64,000 nucleotides of DNA from Candidatus Babelota bacterium (lineage in GTDB: Bacteria; Babelota; Babeliae; Babelales; Chromulinivoraceae). This document shows, in pieces, positions 50,268 through 59,173 of this stretch (within the stretch, counting starts at the first letter, position 1; each line of letters starts with the position of its first letter). The stretch spans positions 69,449 through 133,448 of the forward strand of contig JACPFN010000003.1 of assembly GCA_016183005.1 (NCBI GenBank), read 5' to 3'. The position numbers were made by a program, and so were the translations under genes. The notes under the pieces are model-generated. The model saw only the letters and a list, made by a program, of their open reading frames with translations, was not told where the DNA came from and did not search any database.

Positions 50268-50976
50268 GCGCCCCCCCGAATCTTACAATAATTTGGTTTT
50301 TAAATCTTATGTCATATTCCACCATTGTTTTATTATTTTTTTTAAAACTTTGTTTTAATTTTTGATTATACAATTCATAACAATTTTGAAACAACTCTAA
50401 ACTTGGAATTAAAGAAATAGAGACTAAAAATGCTATATTTTCATTAGTAATCGGTCTAAAAATTATTAGATCTTTATCCATCCACGAAATAGTATTATTT
50501 TTTGTAAGTTCTTGAGGCGTTTGATTAATAAAATCAATCATATCTTGATATTGATCATTTTTCTTAGAATATATTTTCGGCAATAATGCAATAATAGCAG
50601 AGTCTAGATTCTCTTTTTTAAAAGAAGCATGAGTATCAGAAATTATTAAGTCATTATTTAATAAAAAAATAGGTTTTACTGCTTGAGCATTAAAACAGAT
50701 CGTATCTGCACTACAAATTTCTGCTTGCATTTCTTTAATCTCGGGAAATGTTTGCACTACTTTTTCTATAACCTGACTAGGATTTTGTGTTGATTGATGA
50801 AACTCCCGAATAAATTGAGTAATTTTTTTTTGTTGCTCAGAAGATAAGATAATATCTAAACTACATGAACATTGCATTGCAACCATATTCGAAATTTTTT
50901 TAACTGGCTGCATAAAAAACTTTATAGCCACAGCAACCAGTATGCTCATAATTACAATCCACCCTAATCTGTTCAC
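50260..50976 (-). CDS. ftsQ: FtsQ-like division protein
   Basis: 238 residues starting at GTG (50974-50976), with AAGGGGAAG as ribosome site. One N-terminal membrane helix is followed by a POTRA-like and beta domain (IIFRPITNENIAFLV) ending in YDIRFKNQIIVRFGG, the FtsQ-type end. Sequence identity is weak, so position (ftsQ-ftsA-ftsZ order) carries much of the call. FtsQ bridges early and late divisome proteins. Confidence 0.75.
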   Translation of the reverse strand: MNRLGWIVIMSILVAVAIKFFMQPVKKISNMVAMQCSCSLDIILSSEQQKKITQFIREFHQSTQNPSQVIEKVVQTFPEIKEMQAEICSADTICFNAQAVKPIFLLNNDLIISDTHASFKKENLDSAIIALLPKIYSKKNDQYQDMIDFINQTPQELTKNNTISWMDKDLIIFRPITNENIAFLVSISLIPSLELFQNCYELYNQKLKQSFKKNNKTMVEYDIRFKNQIIVRFGGAHG

Positions 50977-51212
50977 AGCTTCCCCTTAAAGCCTACGCAA
51001 CAAAAAACCTTTACTATTTTTCTAGTTTTTCTGAGATCTAAAAGTCAAGAATCCATGAAAATATATATTCATTACAATGTCTATATATCATAATGAATAT
51101 GCAATAATCAATATCTATTCTAATTCTAATTTTTAATTCTACACCAATAATAATTTTTCATTTTTATTGACTCTGCATATATTAAAATGTCTTTTTTAGA
51201 ATTACTCCAAAA

Positions 51213-51812
51213 CTATAATTTAGCTATAATTTCATCAAGCAAATTACCATGCTTTTCATCAATCCATTTATAAAGTTCTTTTTTATATTCATTTTTAAGA
51301 CGCTTGTACTCTTTACCATCTTTATCTGATTGCATTATTTCGCCACGCAAACTATGTATAGCTTGAGAGTATCCTTGCTGCAAAGAACTATTAACATGTT
51401 CGATAAGTTTCAAATTTTTATCAATAATATCAATAGCATTGGTAATAAACTTTGCAGCAGATGTTTTAGATGGCTCTTTTTCTATGCTATTTATAAAAGC
51501 TTTTTTCATCTCTTCATAATTAGTAGCGCCCTGAGCATACATAATTAAAGTAGCTAAATCTTTCTGATTAGAACTAATCCACTGATTAACAAACAAACGA
51601 CGTACGTAAGAAAGTTCCTTTGATGCAGCACAACGTTTTAAAAATGCCTTAACTGGCAAGTTAAAATCTATGTCTTCATAAGTACAACCTTTGTCAATTT
51701 GCTCCACTTCTACTTTTTTTTCTAATAAAAAAACACGCCAAACCAAAAATGAAATAATACCTGTAAAAATAAACATAAGCAGAAATACAGTAAAAAATCT
51801 TTTATCTATCAT
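51213..51812 (-). CDS. Membrane-anchored helical protein of unknown function
   Basis: 199 residues. A single N-terminal helix (VFLLMFIFTGIISFLVWRVF) is followed by a helical, charged extracytoplasmic part (KRLKNEYKKELYKWIDEKHG at the end). No family recognised. It has one of the best ribosome sites here (GGAGGTAG), suggesting good expression. It follows rlmB by 29 bases on the same strand. Confidence 0.65.
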   Translation of the reverse strand: MIDKRFFTVFLLMFIFTGIISFLVWRVFLLEKKVEVEQIDKGCTYEDIDFNLPVKAFLKRCAASKELSYVRRLFVNQWISSNQKDLATLIMYAQGATNYEEMKKAFINSIEKEPSKTSAAKFITNAIDIIDKNLKLIEHVNSSLQQGYSQAIHSLRGEIMQSDKDGKEYKRLKNEYKKELYKWIDEKHGNLLDEIIAKL

Positions 51813-51841
51813 ACTACCTCCTACTCCTACATCACTTTATT

Positions 51842-52591
51842 TTAAATTTTTTTAAACTGAACTCCCATTAAAAATAATAAAATTCCAGCAGCAACTGATG
51901 CATTATATGAAATATCAGATCGTCGTTGTGGTAATAATACACGAGTCCCTGACGACAAGATATCCTTTGATATTCCAGATTCTTCATTGCCAATAACCAA
52001 TACTGATGGAGCTTTATATGAAATTTGTGCTGCATTTTCACCTTGGCCTAAAGTTGCCAAGTAAATATGATACCCCTGCGCAACCAATTCTGACATAGCT
52101 AAGGATAATGTGGATGCTATATAAATGCGACTATGTTCAGCAAGCCCTGCAGATGCCTTAATCGCAGCAGCTGTCAAAGGTGCGCTACTTTTACCCGATA
52201 AGATGATACCATCTACCCCAGCACAATAAGCAGATCGAATAATTGCCCCAAGATTGCGAACATCTTGTATTCCATCCAAAACTACTAAAAATGGAAATTT
52301 TTTCGCGTCAAAAATCTTAGATTCAAATGGAAATGGTTGAACAACAGCAACAATTCCTTGATGTTCAGATGAACCGCATATATTTTCTAAGGTTATTCTA
52401 TCAACATATTGAATTTGAACATATGATGGTAATACGCCTTGAATACGAGACCAGGATTTAATAAGTGGTTTAACTGTATATACCATAGAAACCTTACGTC
52501 GCTTTGCCGTTAAAAGCTCAAGCACGCTATGAACACCATATACTATATTTGCCTGATTAACAGATGTTTTTTTAACATGACCTTTTTTCAT
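51842..52591 (-). CDS. rlmB: 23S rRNA 2'-O-methyltransferase (SpoU/TrmH family, RlmB-like)
   Basis: 249 residues from the ATG at 52589-52591 (GGGGGC upstream; the frame opens earlier with TTG). The N-domain carries VYGVHSVLELLTAKRRKV. The SPOUT knot motifs are LDGIQDVRNLGAIIRSAYCAG, VIGNEESGISKDIL and LLPQRRSDISYNASVAAGIL. The family methylates ribose in 23S rRNA (G2251 for RlmB) or tRNA; the N-domain favours RlmB. Confidence 0.88.
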   Translation of the reverse strand: MKKGHVKKTSVNQANIVYGVHSVLELLTAKRRKVSMVYTVKPLIKSWSRIQGVLPSYVQIQYVDRITLENICGSSEHQGIVAVVQPFPFESKIFDAKKFPFLVVLDGIQDVRNLGAIIRSAYCAGVDGIILSGKSSAPLTAAAIKASAGLAEHSRIYIASTLSLAMSELVAQGYHIYLATLGQGENAAQISYKAPSVLVIGNEESGISKDILSSGTRVLLPQRRSDISYNASVAAGILLFLMGVQFKKI

Positions 52592-52771
52592 AATCAATGC
52601 CCCCAATAATAAAACTGTATGATATACCTTAGGGTATCAAACGATACTATCTTTTACTAGATTTTACCTTAAAAAATTTTAATATACTTTTTGTTATGTT
52701 AAAAATATTACTCTTGGTAATTTTATTATTTTTTTATATTCTTAAAATAATATTTTTTAAATAGGGGTTTT

Positions 52772-53914
52772 ATGGATTATACGACATGGATAGAAATTAA
52801 TAAAAATGCTCTTGAGCATAATGTTGCACAATATAAATTATGGCTTCCAGCAAAAACAGAGATTGCCGCAGTTGTAAAAGCAAATGCCTATGGACACGGG
52901 ATACAGGCTATAGGAAAAATACTTCAGAGAAATAGCTCTATCAAGCGTTTTTGTGTTGCAAATTCACAAGAGGGGATTAATCTTAGAACACATGGCGTAA
53001 CTAAACCTATACTTGTTTTAGGATTTATTAATACACCGCTTGAAACTATCGCCGAATATGACCTAGACTGCGTTGTGTCCAATTTAAAAATACTTCAAGA
53101 TCTACAAAATCTCGGAAAAATTTTTAATAAAAAAATTAATGTTCATGTAAAAATTGATACAGGGCTTTCTCGCCTTGGCTTTCTGCCAAAAGATGTTCAT
53201 GTAGCTCTTGATACTATTAAATACTTGCCCAATCTACATCTGCAAGGAATTTGGTCACACTTAACAGAGAGCTTCAATCAAGAATTAATTCATCAACAGG
53301 AAGAGGTCCTAAAACAGTTTTGGCAACCCAATATTCAAATACATATCGCAAATTCTAATGCTTGTCTGCTTACCAAATACCATTATGATTTTGCACGTAT
53401 TGGGGCAGGAATTTATGGATATTTGCCCGAAGCAGATCCAAAAATACAACAACTACTACATCCCATAATCAACTTCAAAACTAAAATAATCAATATTAAA
53501 AAGATCCCAACTGGCTCAAGTGTTGGATACGGAAAAACAAACTATACAACAACAAAGCCTACAACGATAGCAACCCTTGGGATGGGGTATTACGAAGGAC
53601 TTGACCCAGATCTTTTAGCAACAGGGAAAGTTCTAATTCATGGTCAATATGCACCCATTGTTGGAAGAATCAATATGAATTGTTTCATGGTCGATGTTAC
53701 CCATATTCCACAAGCCGAACTTAATGCTACCGTAACTATTCTTGGCCAAGATGGAGATAAATATATTACTCCCTATGATTGGCGCATAGGAGCACAAAAA
53801 AATGTTCGAATTTTCTTAGCTCGCTTAAATAATGACCTACCAAGAATAATTGTTGAACAGCCTGTCATCAATATGCACGATAGCATTATTCATAATTCGC
53901 AAATCTTGCTATAA
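52772..53914 (+). CDS. alr: Alanine racemase
   Basis: 380 residues. The PLP lysine motif AAVVKANAYGHG is near the N-terminus, with IDTGLSRLGF, and the C-terminal tyrosine region VGYGKTNYTT is recognisable. It supplies D-alanine for peptidoglycan. Good GGGG ribosome site. A single gene convergent with chaB. Confidence 0.94.
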   Translation: MDYTTWIEINKNALEHNVAQYKLWLPAKTEIAAVVKANAYGHGIQAIGKILQRNSSIKRFCVANSQEGINLRTHGVTKPILVLGFINTPLETIAEYDLDCVVSNLKILQDLQNLGKIFNKKINVHVKIDTGLSRLGFLPKDVHVALDTIKYLPNLHLQGIWSHLTESFNQELIHQQEEVLKQFWQPNIQIHIANSNACLLTKYHYDFARIGAGIYGYLPEADPKIQQLLHPIINFKTKIINIKKIPTGSSVGYGKTNYTTTKPTTIATLGMGYYEGLDPDLLATGKVLIHGQYAPIVGRINMNCFMVDVTHIPQAELNATVTILGQDGDKYITPYDWRIGAQKNVRIFLARLNNDLPRIIVEQPVINMHDSIIHNSQILL

Positions 53915-53931
53915 GGCTAAATTTTATTTCT

Positions 53932-54183
53932 TTAGGTTTTTTTATATTTTAATTTCGAAGATCCATTTGATGAGGATAAACTTTTCTTTTCAACCCATAT
54001 ACCATCTTCATTTTTCTCATATTTTTTTTTAACTGCTGACCAAGCAATCCGAAAAGCTATCTCTTCATCACCTGCATACTGTTCATAAGCACTATTAAAT
54101 GCTTTTCTAAAAATAGTTTGAGCATGCTCTGGAAGTTTTTCTGAGATTTTATGTGAAAGATCTGAATTAGTAACATATGGCAT
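53932..54183 (-). CDS. chaB: ChaB-family protein
   Basis: 83 residues from the ATG with GGGGAG 6 bases upstream (the frame begins 10 codons earlier). The ChaB pattern is clear: MPYVTNSDL, LPEHAQTIFRKAFNSAYEQY, AFRIAWSAVKKKYEKNEDG-x-W. ChaB was named as a cation transport regulator; its true role is unsettled. The C-terminus is serine/lysine rich. Confidence 0.85.
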   Translation of the reverse strand: MPYVTNSDLSHKISEKLPEHAQTIFRKAFNSAYEQYAGDEEIAFRIAWSAVKKKYEKNEDGIWVEKKSLSSSNGSSKLKYKKT

Positions 54184-54227
54184 ATAGGTCTCCCCTTTTG
54201 AATATATATACATCTACCATAAGCTAA

Positions 54228-54272
54228 TCAATTATAAAAAAAAATGGGACAATTTATTAAAAATTGCCCATT
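54228..54272 (-). terminator. Terminator of the AAA+ gene
   Basis: A stem of AATGGG-CAATTT type (one bulged base) is followed on the minus strand by a run of nine T. It lies just downstream of the AAA+ ATPase gene. Confidence 0.82.
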
Positions 54273-54317
54273 CCTTTGATCTGTACTTTAATAGATTTTT
54301 TAATCAGGCAGGTATAA

Positions 54318-55274
54318 TTATTTTTTTCTAGTATCCAAACAATGCATAATATCATTATGAGTGATACGCAAACCTTCATCCTTGGTGTTAATTTTTTTAA
54401 TAATATAAGCCTGTTTTAAATCATCAACAATTTTTTTAATATCAGCAAATGTGTACCCCTTTAATTGTTGAGCAATAAAACTCCATACAATTTTAGAATC
54501 AAAGAAATTTATAAAAGGCTTAATTAAAAATTTTAAAAAACTCTCTCTATCTTGCTCATTAGGAAGAGTAAACTGAATATGATGTTCCATGCGCCCACTG
54601 CGAAGAAGTGCTTCATCGATATTTTTAATTTTATTAGTTGCAGCAACAACAATAATTCCATCATTAACCTCTGAGCCAATCTCTTTTAATAATGCAGCAA
54701 TCATCTGTTGCTCATTTGGCCCAGAACCCAATCTATCCCTAGATCCAACCGTAGCATCTATTTCATCAATAAACATTACAACAGACTTATTAACTTTATT
54801 GCGTCTACGACGAGCGCGAGCAAATAATTCTTCTGGTTTGCGATGACCACCTACATAACAATCTTGTAATTCAGAACCCTGAACATACATAAACTCTGCC
54901 CCAATCTTTTGAGCAAAAATAGATCCTACATATGTTTTACCCACACCAGGAGGACCATAAAATATAAAATTAGAGGTCTTATAGAGCCCAGCTTCTTTAA
55001 ACTCTTTTTCATGCTGTATCATAAATAAAACATTTTCAAGATCCTGCGGCATGGACCCATAATAATCTTCTGGTTTAACCAAATATTTTTTCTGACTTTC
55101 CCAATATTGCTGATCTTCTGGACTTTCATATTGATCTTGTGGATTAATAGACAAACGACTGTTATTCGTTCTTTTATTTGAATCTTTTTTTGCTATTAAA
55201 TCTGTATTTATGGCAGGAGGAATACCAGTTAAAAGAAAAAATGCGACGTTAAGTATTTTGTTAGAAATTGGCAT
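54318..55274 (-). CDS. AAA+ ATPase with N-terminal signal-like helix
   Basis: 318 residues. Walker A (GPPGVGKT, 107-114), Walker B with VVMFIDEID, and an SRH region AATNKIKNIDEALLRSGRMEHHI place it with FtsH/VPS4-type classical AAA proteins. The ATPase comes first and the lid domain last; there is no protease. The N-terminus (ILNVAFFLLTGIPPAINT) looks like a signal or anchor followed by a polar linker. An ATPase cannot work in the periplasm without ATP, so it may be membrane-anchored facing the cytoplasm or exported to the host. Confidence 0.8.
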   Translation of the reverse strand: MPISNKILNVAFFLLTGIPPAINTDLIAKKDSNKRTNNSRLSINPQDQYESPEDQQYWESQKKYLVKPEDYYGSMPQDLENVLFMIQHEKEFKEAGLYKTSNFIFYGPPGVGKTYVGSIFAQKIGAEFMYVQGSELQDCYVGGHRKPEELFARARRRRNKVNKSVVMFIDEIDATVGSRDRLGSGPNEQQMIAALLKEIGSEVNDGIIVVAATNKIKNIDEALLRSGRMEHHIQFTLPNEQDRESFLKFLIKPFINFFDSKIVWSFIAQQLKGYTFADIKKIVDDLKQAYIIKKINTKDEGLRITHNDIMHCLDTRKK

Positions 55275-55302
55275 GTCTATCCCAAAGACCTTTCGTATTT
55301 TT

Positions 55303-55343
55303 ATCTAAAAAAATAGGAAGCTGTGCTTCTGCACAACTTCCTA
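55303..55343 (-). terminator. Rho-independent terminator
   Basis: A 13-bp stem with one mismatch (AGGAAGCTGTGC / GCACAACTTCCT) with TTCT loop; on the minus strand it is followed by seven T. It ends the gene at 55401-55940. Confidence 0.85.
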
Positions 55344-55400
55344 ATCTGTAACTAAAAATTAGTATAACGAATTTTATAAAAAACTACTAATCAGATTGGT

Positions 55401-55940
55401 TTATTTTCTTCGAAAAATTAAAAGTCCTAATCCAAAAATAATAAAACCAGATAAAAACAACGCTATATATGTTAACAAATTAAGCTTATGTTCGTGTGAA
55501 ATCTGCTCCATTTTCTGTTGATGCTTAAATTCTTGCATTTTTGTATTAGCTATCTGCTTTTCATCTTGCATTTTTTGATTTGCTAACTGTTGAGACTTCA
55601 TAGCATTTTCTTGATCAATACTTCTTAAAACAGCCTCTAAGCCCTCTGGATTATTCATAGCCATTTGAGCATAAACCTTTGAACGCTCTTTGCTGTAACC
55701 CATATCCCTAAATGTTTCGACATAATCTCTGAATTTTTTCTTTTTCTTGCAATGATTAACAATACTAGCAATTCCAAGACCCAAACAAGCACCAACTTCA
55801 ACAGATGATGTCACAGGAGATGGTTCTACAACCAGAACTGAAATTGGTTGGTACGTATAACAACGAGCCTGTAAAGCCACAGATCCCTGTAATAGGGCTA
55901 TCAATATCAAAAAAATATTCTTTTTATTTAGATTAATCAT
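55401..55940 (-). CDS. Exported coiled-coil protein with C-terminal membrane helix
   Basis: 179 residues from the ATG at 55938-55940, chosen for the GGGGG site 5 bases away. It has a signal peptide, a glycine/valine segment (VGACLGLGIASIVNHCKKKK), and a helical region with heptad-like QQLANQKMQDEKQIANTKMQ. A C-terminal membrane helix ends in RRK. This layout (signal, linker, coiled coil, terminal helix) also appears at 31610. No known domain. Confidence 0.66.
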   Translation of the reverse strand: MINLNKKNIFLILIALLQGSVALQARCYTYQPISVLVVEPSPVTSSVEVGACLGLGIASIVNHCKKKKKFRDYVETFRDMGYSKERSKVYAQMAMNNPEGLEAVLRSIDQENAMKSQQLANQKMQDEKQIANTKMQEFKHQQKMEQISHEHKLNLLTYIALFLSGFIIFGLGLLIFRRK

Positions 55941-56258
55941 AAAAACCCCCATTTTCATATTTTTATATATAATATAATCTATCAAAATCGAAGTTTTCAG
56001 CAAAAGCCTGACCTGGTTCTCTACATATGAGACTTAATCATGCTATTTTCAATAATTTTAAATTCTTGAAAACTTAAGTAAAACAACCACTTATTTTATT
56101 TAGATAAAAACCAACGATTCATTACTCGCAACAGGCAATATCAAATTATATAAAATAGAAAACTTATTAAATTAGAATTAAGTATACGGTAAGCTTTTTA
56201 CTAACATTCATAATTAAAAAATAAGGGGATGATTTTAAGCCATTCCCTTATTTTTTAA
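55941..56258. other. Intergenic region, no gene seen
   Basis: About 318 bases without a convincing gene. It contains a 19-base element (56006-56024, GCCTGACCTGGTTCTCTAC) that recurs with 16 of 19 matches at 58937-58955, and at its right end the terminator of the next gene. Confidence 0.6.
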
Positions 56259-56261
56259 TTA
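56211..56261 (-). terminator. Terminator of the cysteine desulfurase gene
   Basis: A 21-bp stem with one G-T wobble (core AAAAATAAGGGGATG) spans the stop codon at 56259-56261 and leads into a T-run on the minus strand. Confidence 0.9.
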
Positions 56262-57725
56262 AAACATCTTTTTTAATATACCTATCAAACAATCGATCTC
56301 ATCATCTGTATTATATACCGATATGCTTACTCGCACAGAGGAAGAACCTCCCATTTTGTCATGATACGGCTGCACACAGTGAAACCCTGCGCGAACAGCA
56401 ATTCCATGCTGATTTAAAAATTCTGCTATATCATACGCATGATAGCGATCTGATGTAAAAGTAACTAAACAGCTATGCTCACCCTGCTCAGGCACAGGAC
56501 TTAAAATTGTTATCCCTGGAAGCATTGAAACTGCAGCAGCAAGCTTGCAAACTAATTTAGTTTCATGTTCTTGAACTTGCGCAAAATTTATATTTTTTTG
56601 AATAAAATCAACTGCTGCTCCAAGACCAATAACCTGCGCAATAGCTTGAGTTCCCGGCTCAAAACAATATGGCATAGATTTAAATTCTGTAGATTCTGGT
56701 GTTACTGCATACACCATTCCGCCACCAAAATTACAAAGCTTACACTCCGGCAACAATGATTTTTTCATAAATAATACACCGACCCCAGTTGGACCAAATA
56801 ATTTATGGCCTGAAAAAACAAAAAAGTCGCAATCTAAATCTTTAACATCAATTTTTTGATGCGCTATAGATTGTGCTCCATCAATTAAAACTTTTGCGCC
56901 AACTTGATGAGCTTGAGCAATCAATGATTTTACGTCATTAGCCATTCCCAATATGTTAGATTGATGAGTCAATGCAACAAATTTTGTTTTAGATGTTATA
57001 TATTGTTTAAATGTTTCTACATCAACAACTCCACGCGCATTAAGCGGTACGCGTTTTAAAACAACCCCTGTTTGCTTTGCAAGTTGCTGCCAAGGAATAA
57101 AGTTTGCATTATGCTCAACTTCTGAAATAACTATTTCGTCACCTGCTTTAACATTATTTTCAACCCAAATATGAGCGGCTAAATTAATTGCGGATGTGGC
57201 ACCGGCTGTAAATATTATTTCAGATGCGTCAGCATTAATAAATCGCGCAACCTTCATGCGAGAAAGCTCAAACATCTGTGTTGATTTTTCTGCAAATAGA
57301 TATAATCCACGTCCAACATTAGCTCGATAAGTTTGATAATATTCAACAATTGCATCAATAACACTCTTAGGCATTTGTGCAGTAGAAGCAGAATCCAAAT
57401 AGATAGTTGATTTATCATTTACAACGGTCTTAAAAATAGGAAATTGATCACGCACTGCATCAAAGTCCATTGAATGAGTATCCCAATAATGTAGATCTAA
57501 ATCATCCAACCTAAGATCTCCCGATGATGAATCGCCACTGCGACAAAATACAATTGGCATAGTAACTAAATTTCGTAAATCAATAAATGTATCACCCGCT
57601 GCATTTTCAATATCCTTGGTCTTATAATATTCTCCACCATCATATATTCCAAACTCTTTGGCCTCATCTAACTTAAAAAATGATAAAATAATAATCCAAA
57701 ATGATATTTCTTGAAATCTTTTCAC
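56259..57725 (-). CDS. SufS/CsdA-type cysteine desulfurase with exported-type N-terminal extension
   Basis: 488 residues from GTG (57723-57725; AAGGA 5 bases upstream), against about 405 for SufS. The enzyme part starts near residue 90 (DQFPIF…IYLDSASTAQMP). The PLP lysine is in FVFSGHKLFGPTGVG (about 308), and the active-site cysteine near 449 (RAGFHCVQPYHDKMGG). The extra 85 residues begin with a hydrophobic helix (ISFWIIILSFFKLDEAKE) like a signal peptide. No suf partner genes are nearby. It could be exported or membrane-tethered. Confidence 0.87.
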   Translation of the reverse strand: MKRFQEISFWIIILSFFKLDEAKEFGIYDGGEYYKTKDIENAAGDTFIDLRNLVTMPIVFCRSGDSSSGDLRLDDLDLHYWDTHSMDFDAVRDQFPIFKTVVNDKSTIYLDSASTAQMPKSVIDAIVEYYQTYRANVGRGLYLFAEKSTQMFELSRMKVARFINADASEIIFTAGATSAINLAAHIWVENNVKAGDEIVISEVEHNANFIPWQQLAKQTGVVLKRVPLNARGVVDVETFKQYITSKTKFVALTHQSNILGMANDVKSLIAQAHQVGAKVLIDGAQSIAHQKIDVKDLDCDFFVFSGHKLFGPTGVGVLFMKKSLLPECKLCNFGGGMVYAVTPESTEFKSMPYCFEPGTQAIAQVIGLGAAVDFIQKNINFAQVQEHETKLVCKLAAAVSMLPGITILSPVPEQGEHSCLVTFTSDRYHAYDIAEFLNQHGIAVRAGFHCVQPYHDKMGGSSSVRVSISVYNTDDEIDCLIGILKKMF

Positions 57726-57858
57726 CAAATTCCTTTTCTTTTTTACTTCACTCAGCCTACATTAATTATTTTTAAAAAATAAAATCAATAGTTTCAACAG
57801 CAAAATAATTAATAATTGATTATCAATCATTACTACATAAAAAATATTTTATTAAAAG

Positions 57859-57897
57859 ATTTAAAGAACCACCCAATCAATGAATGGTTCTTTAAAT
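57859..57897 (-). terminator. Terminator of the small membrane protein gene
   Basis: A 13-bp stem (TTTAAAGAACCA / TGGTTCTTTAAA) with a 13-base loop, followed by a moderately T-rich stretch on the minus strand. Confidence 0.7.
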
Positions 57898-57915
57898 TTA
57901 AAAAACTTAAAAAAC

Positions 57916-58122
57916 TTAATCTTTTTTAAACCATGCATAATACATAAGTACAAAAACCAAAACTGTCCATACAACTATAATGCCAGCATTATATTCCTGA
58001 GTAACCGTAAAGCCAAATATATGCAAAGGCAGAAGTCCACTTCCTGATAAAAAAATATGACTCAGAACTTCATGTGCAGCAAAACCTGATAAAAATTTAA
58101 ATACTTCTTTTTTATGATTCAT
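57916..58122 (-). CDS. Small membrane protein of unknown function
   Basis: 68 residues from the ATG with AAGGAG 5 bases upstream (the frame continues upstream without a better start). Two hydrophobic segments, the second strong (AGIIVVWTVLVFVLMYYAWF), and a lysine-rich end. The first half has FKFLSGFAAHEVLSHIFL. No family recognised. It is flanked by its own terminator. Confidence 0.62.
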   Translation of the reverse strand: MNHKKEVFKFLSGFAAHEVLSHIFLSGSGLLPLHIFGFTVTQEYNAGIIVVWTVLVFVLMYYAWFKKD

Positions 58123-58186
58123 AAAATCTCCTTTATAAAAACTAATCTTACTATAGGATATTTTTTTTATATTTTTCAATAGTAAA

Positions 58187-58216
58187 AAAAATCCACCCGC
58201 CAAGGAATGGATTTTT
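58187..58216 (-). terminator. Terminator of the macro-domain gene
   Basis: A short stem (AAAAATCCA / TGGATTTTT) with, on the minus strand, a run of eight T. It lies 21 bases past the macro-domain stop. Confidence 0.75.
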
Positions 58217-58237
58217 ATATTAGAAATTTATTGATAA

Positions 58238-58867
58238 CTACTCACGTAGTCTTTTTATCTGATTAAGAAACAGGTCATAATCATCTTGTGAAAACAAAAC
58301 AAAATGAACCTCTTTTACATAATTCAACATTTTTAGCATTTCAATACAAGTTAACAATGCTATCCTAGAAGCTCTTTGCTTTGGAAAAGCATAAATAGCC
58401 GAACTTATAAATGGAAATGCGATAGAATTAAGAGTATACTCTTCTGCTATCTTTAATGAATTTTCATAAGCACTCTTAAGTAAAGTATCTTGTTCTTGTT
58501 GATTTGTAATAATTCTACAATCTGGACCAACGGCATGTATAATATGTCGAATACCACGTTTTTGTAAATTAAAACTATCTGTAATTCGAGCTTGACCAGC
58601 AGGACATGTAACCCTGCCCTTTTTTTTATACACATCACAAGCTTTTTGCAACTTATCCCATCCAGCTGCATTAAAAATAGCCCCACAAACTCCTGCTCCA
58701 CCTGCTAAATCTTCATTTGCAGCATTTACGATAGCATCCGTAGTACTTTTAGTAATATCACCCTTATCTATGATTATTTTTTTATTACCAGGAAAATTAA
58801 AAACTTCCTTACAATAAGTATTATGAAATATTGCAAAAATAATTAAAAAATTAATTAATTTTTTCAT
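58238..58867 (-). CDS. Exported macro-domain protein (MacroD-type)
   Basis: 209 residues. A signal peptide (MKKLINFLIIFAIFHNTYC) precedes a complete macro domain. It has GDITKSTTDAIVNAANEDLA (36-55), GGAGVCGAIFNAAG, the RHIIHAVGPD strand and FPFISSAIYAFPK for the second ADP-ribose loop. The N-A-A-N and G-G-A-G-V motifs are those of enzymes that remove ADP-ribose from proteins or hydrolyse O-acetyl-ADP-ribose. Its export signal suggests action in the host rather than in the bacterium (inference). Good AGGAG site. Confidence 0.88.
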   Translation of the reverse strand: MKKLINFLIIFAIFHNTYCKEVFNFPGNKKIIIDKGDITKSTTDAIVNAANEDLAGGAGVCGAIFNAAGWDKLQKACDVYKKKGRVTCPAGQARITDSFNLQKRGIRHIIHAVGPDCRIITNQQEQDTLLKSAYENSLKIAEEYTLNSIAFPFISSAIYAFPKQRASRIALLTCIEMLKMLNYVKEVHFVLFSQDDYDLFLNQIKRLRE

Positions 58868-59173
58868 ATATACTCCTACAAACTAATTACTATAACTTAT
58901 AGCAAAAAGTAACATTTATTATCTACAAAAACAACAGCTTGACCTAGTTCTATACAGATCTTCGATCTCATATAATTTTTTTTCTTTATAAGACAAGATG
59001 CTTTAAAAATTAAATACGCTTTTAAAAAGTTATTTTCTAAATCGAATTAAACAAATTGACTATCATACTTTACTATTACTCATTTCTTATAACAGATAGT
59101 ATTTACAAATAGATATAAGCAGATCTGGGCACAGTAATAAATAAAAATAGGAACTATTTTCAAACTCTTTAAG
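58868..59173. other. Intergenic region, no gene seen
   Basis: About 306 bases of AT-rich sequence without a convincing frame. It holds the second copy of the 19-base element (58937-58955) shared with 56006-56024. Confidence 0.55.
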
